Of a DNA stretch of 64,000 nt, positions 61,588 through 64,000 are shown one piece after another. The stretch is from JAKVAV01 sp047632755 (lineage in GTDB: Bacteria; Bacteroidota; Bacteroidia; Flavobacteriales_D; Cryomorphaceae). The stretch lies in the NCBI GenBank assembly GCA_047632755.1, contig JBLIDT010000013.1, positions 13,277-77,276 of the forward strand, read 5' to 3'. A program made the position numbers and the translations under genes. Each line of letters starts with the position of its first letter. Positions within the stretch are counted from its first letter, which is position 1. The notes under the pieces were generated by a model, which saw nothing but the letters and a program-made list of their open reading frames with translations, searched no databases and was not told the origin of the DNA.

Positions 61588-61634
61588 AAAAAAACAATTG
61601 ACGGGTAGCTCCATAGAAAGAGATCCCGTCAATT
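61588..61634 (-). terminator. Terminator or attenuator between rpsI and rpsB
   Basis: AATTGACGGG (61596-61605 region) pairs with CCCGTCAATT (61625-61634) around a 19-base loop, followed on the minus strand by a T-run (61588-61594). No promoter consensus is found between it and rpsB, so partial read-through is likely. Confidence 0.75.
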
Positions 61635-61660
61635 TAGATACTAAACAAGCAGCGTAAGTA

Positions 61661-62047
61661 TTAACGCTTGCTAAATTGGAATTTCTTACGGGCCTTAGGC
61701 TGCCCAGGCTTCTTACGCTCTACCATTCTTGGATCACGCGTCAGAAGACCTTCTGCTTTCAGGGGTGCCTTCATTTCTTCATCTATCTCAACGAGGGCTC
61801 TGGAAATAGCCAATCGAACTGCTTCGATCTGACCTGTCATTCCTCCACCTTTCACAATAGCCTTAACGTCATACTTGCCTTGAGTTTCAGTCAACATGAA
61901 TGGTTGATGAATTCTGTACTGAAGAGGCATTGTAGGAAAATACTCCTTGAAGTCGCGGCCATTTATAGTCACATTACCTGTTCCGTTGTGCATGTAGATG
62001 CGGGCAACAGACTTCTTGCGGCGACCTAACGTATTGGTTACTTCCAT
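61661..62047 (-). CDS. rpsI: 30S ribosomal protein S9
   Basis: A 128-residue protein of the small subunit head. GRRKKSVARIYM near the start, GRDFKEYFPTMPLQYRIHQPF, KAIVKGGGMTGQIEAVRLAISRAL, and the C-terminal RDPRMVERKKPGQPKARKKFQFSKR give the full family; the final SKR contacts P-site tRNA. The start shares one base with the stop of rplM (TAATG), which is the classic rplM-rpsI coupling. Confidence 0.98.
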   Translation of the reverse strand: MEVTNTLGRRKKSVARIYMHNGTGNVTINGRDFKEYFPTMPLQYRIHQPFMLTETQGKYDVKAIVKGGGMTGQIEAVRLAISRALVEIDEEMKAPLKAEGLLTRDPRMVERKKPGQPKARKKFQFSKR

Positions 62048-62502
62048 TATTTTATTGTGTTGAGATCAATTTTCGTTGGTTTCTGTGCTTCGTGGTCATG
62101 CTTCGCACCCTCTACTGCGTAAAGGTTTGTGTAAAGCTGAGCGCCTAATTTATTCTTAGGAAGCATTCCTTTCACAGCCTTTTCTACAAGGGCGATGGGC
62201 TTGCGAGCGAGAAGCTCAGTAGCGGTCAAAGAGCGACGTCCACCAGGGTAACCCGTGTGGCGTATATATTCTTTGTCGGCCATTTTATTACCGGTCAGAA
62301 CAATTTTCTCCGCGTTAATTACGATGACATTGTCACCACAATCTACGTGAGGAGTATAATTTGTCTTGTACTTTCCGCGAATGAGTTTCGCTACTTTGGT
62401 GGCCATTCGCCCGAGGGTTTGACCCTCAGCGTCAACTAAAACCCACTCCTTACGAGCAGTTGCTTTGTTGGCCGAAACGGTTTTATAACTAAGTGTATCC
62501 AC
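62047..62502 (-). CDS. rplM: 50S ribosomal protein L13
   Basis: A 151-residue protein. The conserved features are WVLVDAEGQTLGRMATKVAKLIRGKYKTNYTPHVDCGDNV in the first half, KIVLTGNK, and the terminal LVEKAVKGMLPKNKLG. It starts 38-39 bases after the predicted transcription start of a strong promoter and has a hairpin in its leader, suggesting feedback control by L13. It is the first gene of rplM-rpsI. Confidence 0.98.
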   Translation of the reverse strand: MDTLSYKTVSANKATARKEWVLVDAEGQTLGRMATKVAKLIRGKYKTNYTPHVDCGDNVIVINAEKIVLTGNKMADKEYIRHTGYPGGRRSLTATELLARKPIALVEKAVKGMLPKNKLGAQLYTNLYAVEGAKHDHEAQKPTKIDLNTIK

Positions 62503-62547
62503 TGTCTTAAAGCTATTTAGCTAGATTACTCCCCTAAAATGGGGCTG
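62503..62547 (-). promoter_or_regulatory. Leader of rplM with hairpin, candidate L13 ribosomal-protein leader
   Basis: The leader on the minus strand contains CCCC-ATTTTA-GGGG (plus 62531-62544) followed by AGTAATCTAGCTAAATAGCT before rplM; TAGCTAAATAGCT can form a second small stem. An L13 autoregulatory leader has been described for Bacteroidia; assignment here rests on position and a hairpin, not on a covariance search. Confidence 0.45.
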
Positions 62548-62578
62548 CAAAGATAAGATGTTTTTCTTTACTCGCAAA
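62548..62578 (-). promoter_or_regulatory. Strong promoter of rplM-rpsI
   Basis: TTTG (plus 62575-62578), a 19-base spacer and TATCTTTG (plus 62548-62555) match both halves of the Bacteroidota consensus exactly. The remaining gap towards kbl (62579-62699) shows no gene. Confidence 0.85.
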
Positions 62579-62699
62579 GATGGTGACGTACTTTCTTTCA
62601 CCAAGGCATTGAACAGAAAGGAGAAGAGCGATCACCGATATATAAATAGAAGACCAAATTAGTTTGCCAGCCGCTGATCATTATCGGCATTTTTCATTT

Positions 62700-63905
62700 T
62701 CATACAGCAGCTTCTAATACGCCCATTTCCTTCCCCACTTTCTCAAAAGCGGCAATCGCTTTATCCAAATGTTCTTTTTCATGGGCTGCAGAAAGCTGAA
62801 CCCGAATCCGCGCTTTCTCTTTTGGAACTACTGGGTAATAGAAACCAATCACATAAATCCCTTCTTCCAAAAGCTTATCGGCCATGACTTGCGAAAGTTT
62901 GGCATCGTAGAGCATCACGGGTACAATCGCAGAATCTCCATCTACAATATCAAACCCGAGTTTGGACATCCCCTCTTTGAAGTAATTGACATTTTCTTCC
63001 AACTTATCGCGAAGATGAGTGCTTCCCGAGAGTATATCAAAAACCTTTATGGAAGCTCCTACAATAGAAGGTGCCAATGAATTGCTAAAAAGGTATGGTC
63101 GCGACCGCTGACGAAGAAGATCGATAATTTCTTTCTTTCCTGCGGTGTAGCCACCCATGGCGCCACCGAGAGCTTTACCGAGTGTCCCAGTAATAATATC
63201 CACTCGGTCCATTACGCCGTGGAGCTCTACCGAGCCTCTTCCTGTCTTTCCAATAAAACCCGCTGAGTGGCATTCATCCACCATCACTAGCGCGTCATAT
63301 TTATCAGCCAGGTCACAAATTCCTTTCATGTTGGCTACGACACCATCCATACTAAAGACTCCATCAGTAACGATCATTTTGAATCGCGCACCGCTCTCGT
63401 TGGCAGCTTTGAGCTGATCTTCCAAATCAGCCATGTCGTTGTTTTGGTAACGGTAACGCGCCGCCTTGCACAAGCGCACTCCATCTATAATGGATGCATG
63501 ATTGAGGCTGTCGCTAATAATGGCGTCTTCCTTTGTAAGGAGCGGTTCGAAAATTCCAGCATTGGCGTCAAAGCAAGCGGCATACAATATGGTATCCTCC
63601 ATTTGATGGAAATCAGAAATTTTCTGCTCCAGTTCTTTATGGATGTCTTGCGTACCGCATATAAATCGTACGGAAGACATTCCAAAACCGCGATTGTCTA
63701 AAGCTTCTTTAGAGGCCTGCACGACGTCGGGGTGTGACGAAAGTCCGAGGTAATTGTTCGAACAAAAGTTCAAGACCTTCTCTCCAGTGCTCAAAGTAAT
63801 CTCTGCTCCTTGCTCAGAGGTAATAACGCGCTCCTTTTTGAAAAGGCCTGCTTCCTCAGTTTCTTTGAGTTCTTTCTGAAGGTGTTCTTTTATCTTGCCG
63901 TACAT
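62700..63905 (-). CDS. kbl: Glycine C-acetyltransferase (2-amino-3-ketobutyrate CoA ligase)
   Basis: A 401-residue PLP enzyme of the alpha-oxoamine synthase family that, with threonine dehydrogenase, degrades threonine to glycine and acetyl-CoA. NFCSNNYLGLSSHPDV, MSSVRFICGTQDIHKELE, MVDECHSAGFIGKTGRGS and the PLP-lysine segment TGTLGKALGGAMGGY are all present. CDAxLLS-like pockets of serine palmitoyltransferase are similar, so spt or biotin synthesis enzymes are alternatives, but the motif set is that of Kbl. ATG 63905 is preferred over an in-frame TTG at 63914. A TAnnTTTG element lies 16 bases upstream. Confidence 0.92.
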   Translation of the reverse strand: MYGKIKEHLQKELKETEEAGLFKKERVITSEQGAEITLSTGEKVLNFCSNNYLGLSSHPDVVQASKEALDNRGFGMSSVRFICGTQDIHKELEQKISDFHQMEDTILYAACFDANAGIFEPLLTKEDAIISDSLNHASIIDGVRLCKAARYRYQNNDMADLEDQLKAANESGARFKMIVTDGVFSMDGVVANMKGICDLADKYDALVMVDECHSAGFIGKTGRGSVELHGVMDRVDIITGTLGKALGGAMGGYTAGKKEIIDLLRQRSRPYLFSNSLAPSIVGASIKVFDILSGSTHLRDKLEENVNYFKEGMSKLGFDIVDGDSAIVPVMLYDAKLSQVMADKLLEEGIYVIGFYYPVVPKEKARIRVQLSAAHEKEHLDKAIAAFEKVGKEMGVLEAAV

Positions 63906-63921
63906 CGTATTCAATTTTTGA

Positions 63922-63929
63922 CAAAGGTA
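63922..63929 (-). promoter_or_regulatory. -7 promoter element of kbl
   Basis: The minus strand reads TACCTTTG, an exact TAnnTTTG, 16 bases before ATG 63905. The -33 position would fall inside the heptanucleotide repeat that begins at 63942, which offers no TTTG. Confidence 0.5.
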
Positions 63930-63941
63930 ATAGAGATCGTG

Positions 63942-64000
63942 GTATTGGGTATTGGGTATTGGGTATTGGGTATTGGGTATTGGGTATTGGGTATTGGGTA
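63942..64000. repeat. Heptanucleotide tandem repeat (TATTGGG)n, continuing beyond the window
   Basis: From 63943 to the window end, at least eight perfect copies of TATTGGG follow one another without interruption, and the array continues past base 64000. It lies directly upstream of the kbl promoter element. It is a simple tandem repeat, and its true length is unknown. Confidence 0.95.

Noticed and set aside
63942..64000. CRISPR array or telomere
   Set aside because: The repeats are 7 bases without spacers, so not CRISPR; a telomere-like look is superficial because the array is upstream of a gene on what appears to be an ordinary chromosome, though the array end is not seen.

Overview
The window is chromosomal DNA from a member of the Bacteroidota, most likely a marine-type Flavobacteriales; I cannot fix the family from sequence alone. 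The evidence is a complete sprA (type IX secretion and gliding), several secreted proteins with the C-terminal type A sorting domain of that system, an alternative complex III operon fused to cytochrome oxidase genes, Omp28-like proteins, and promoters of the Bacteroidota type (TTTG, a spacer of 17-23 nt, then TAnnTTTG). Coding density is high. No tRNA, rRNA, insertion sequence, prophage or CRISPR array was seen, and no intergenic stretch exceeds 300 bases.

Layout. 1-6113 (minus) is the end of a surface polysaccharide cluster: gmd and fcl make GDP-L-fucose, followed by a Wzi-like barrel, a WecA/MraY-type phosphosugar transferase and a second Wzi-like barrel cut by the window edge. 6150-9422 (minus) is deoC plus two aldehyde dehydrogenase genes that together look like a split ALDH16. 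9523-12828 (minus) is a decayed gene for a large secreted IgGFc-binding-like protein with two frameshifts and four in-frame stops. 12930-14399 holds two TonB paralogues. 14449-23092 (minus) is ruvA-sprA-gcvH-vanZ-like. 23196-24542 is a sirtuin converging on a small secreted protein.

24816-30332 (plus) is an envelope cluster with three thioredoxin-fold proteins carrying CxxC (one sent out by type IX secretion, one TlpA-like, one Omp28 lipoprotein) interleaved with two outer-membrane barrels. I regard this as the best candidate for an undescribed system. 30677-31702 is ruvB. 31781-43211 (minus) is the respiratory operon actABCDEF-coxB-coxA, which would pass electrons from menaquinol through alternative complex III to an aa3-type oxidase. 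43480-48540 has a SPOR protein converging on rimP-nusA-infB, whose leader contains a terminator-like hairpin downstream of a promoter.

48646-58451 is mixed: a YwqK/MORN repeat protein, a fasciclin lipoprotein, an SDR epimerase, a polyprenyl synthase, rmlA, an RND/MMPL transporter, a radical SAM/SPASM protein and a TrpG/PabA glutamine amidotransferase. 58454-62502 (minus) is the translation group rplM-rpsI-rpsB-tsf-pyrH-frr, with a very good promoter and a probable L13 leader. 62700-63905 is kbl, and the window ends inside a heptanucleotide tandem repeat immediately upstream of its promoter.
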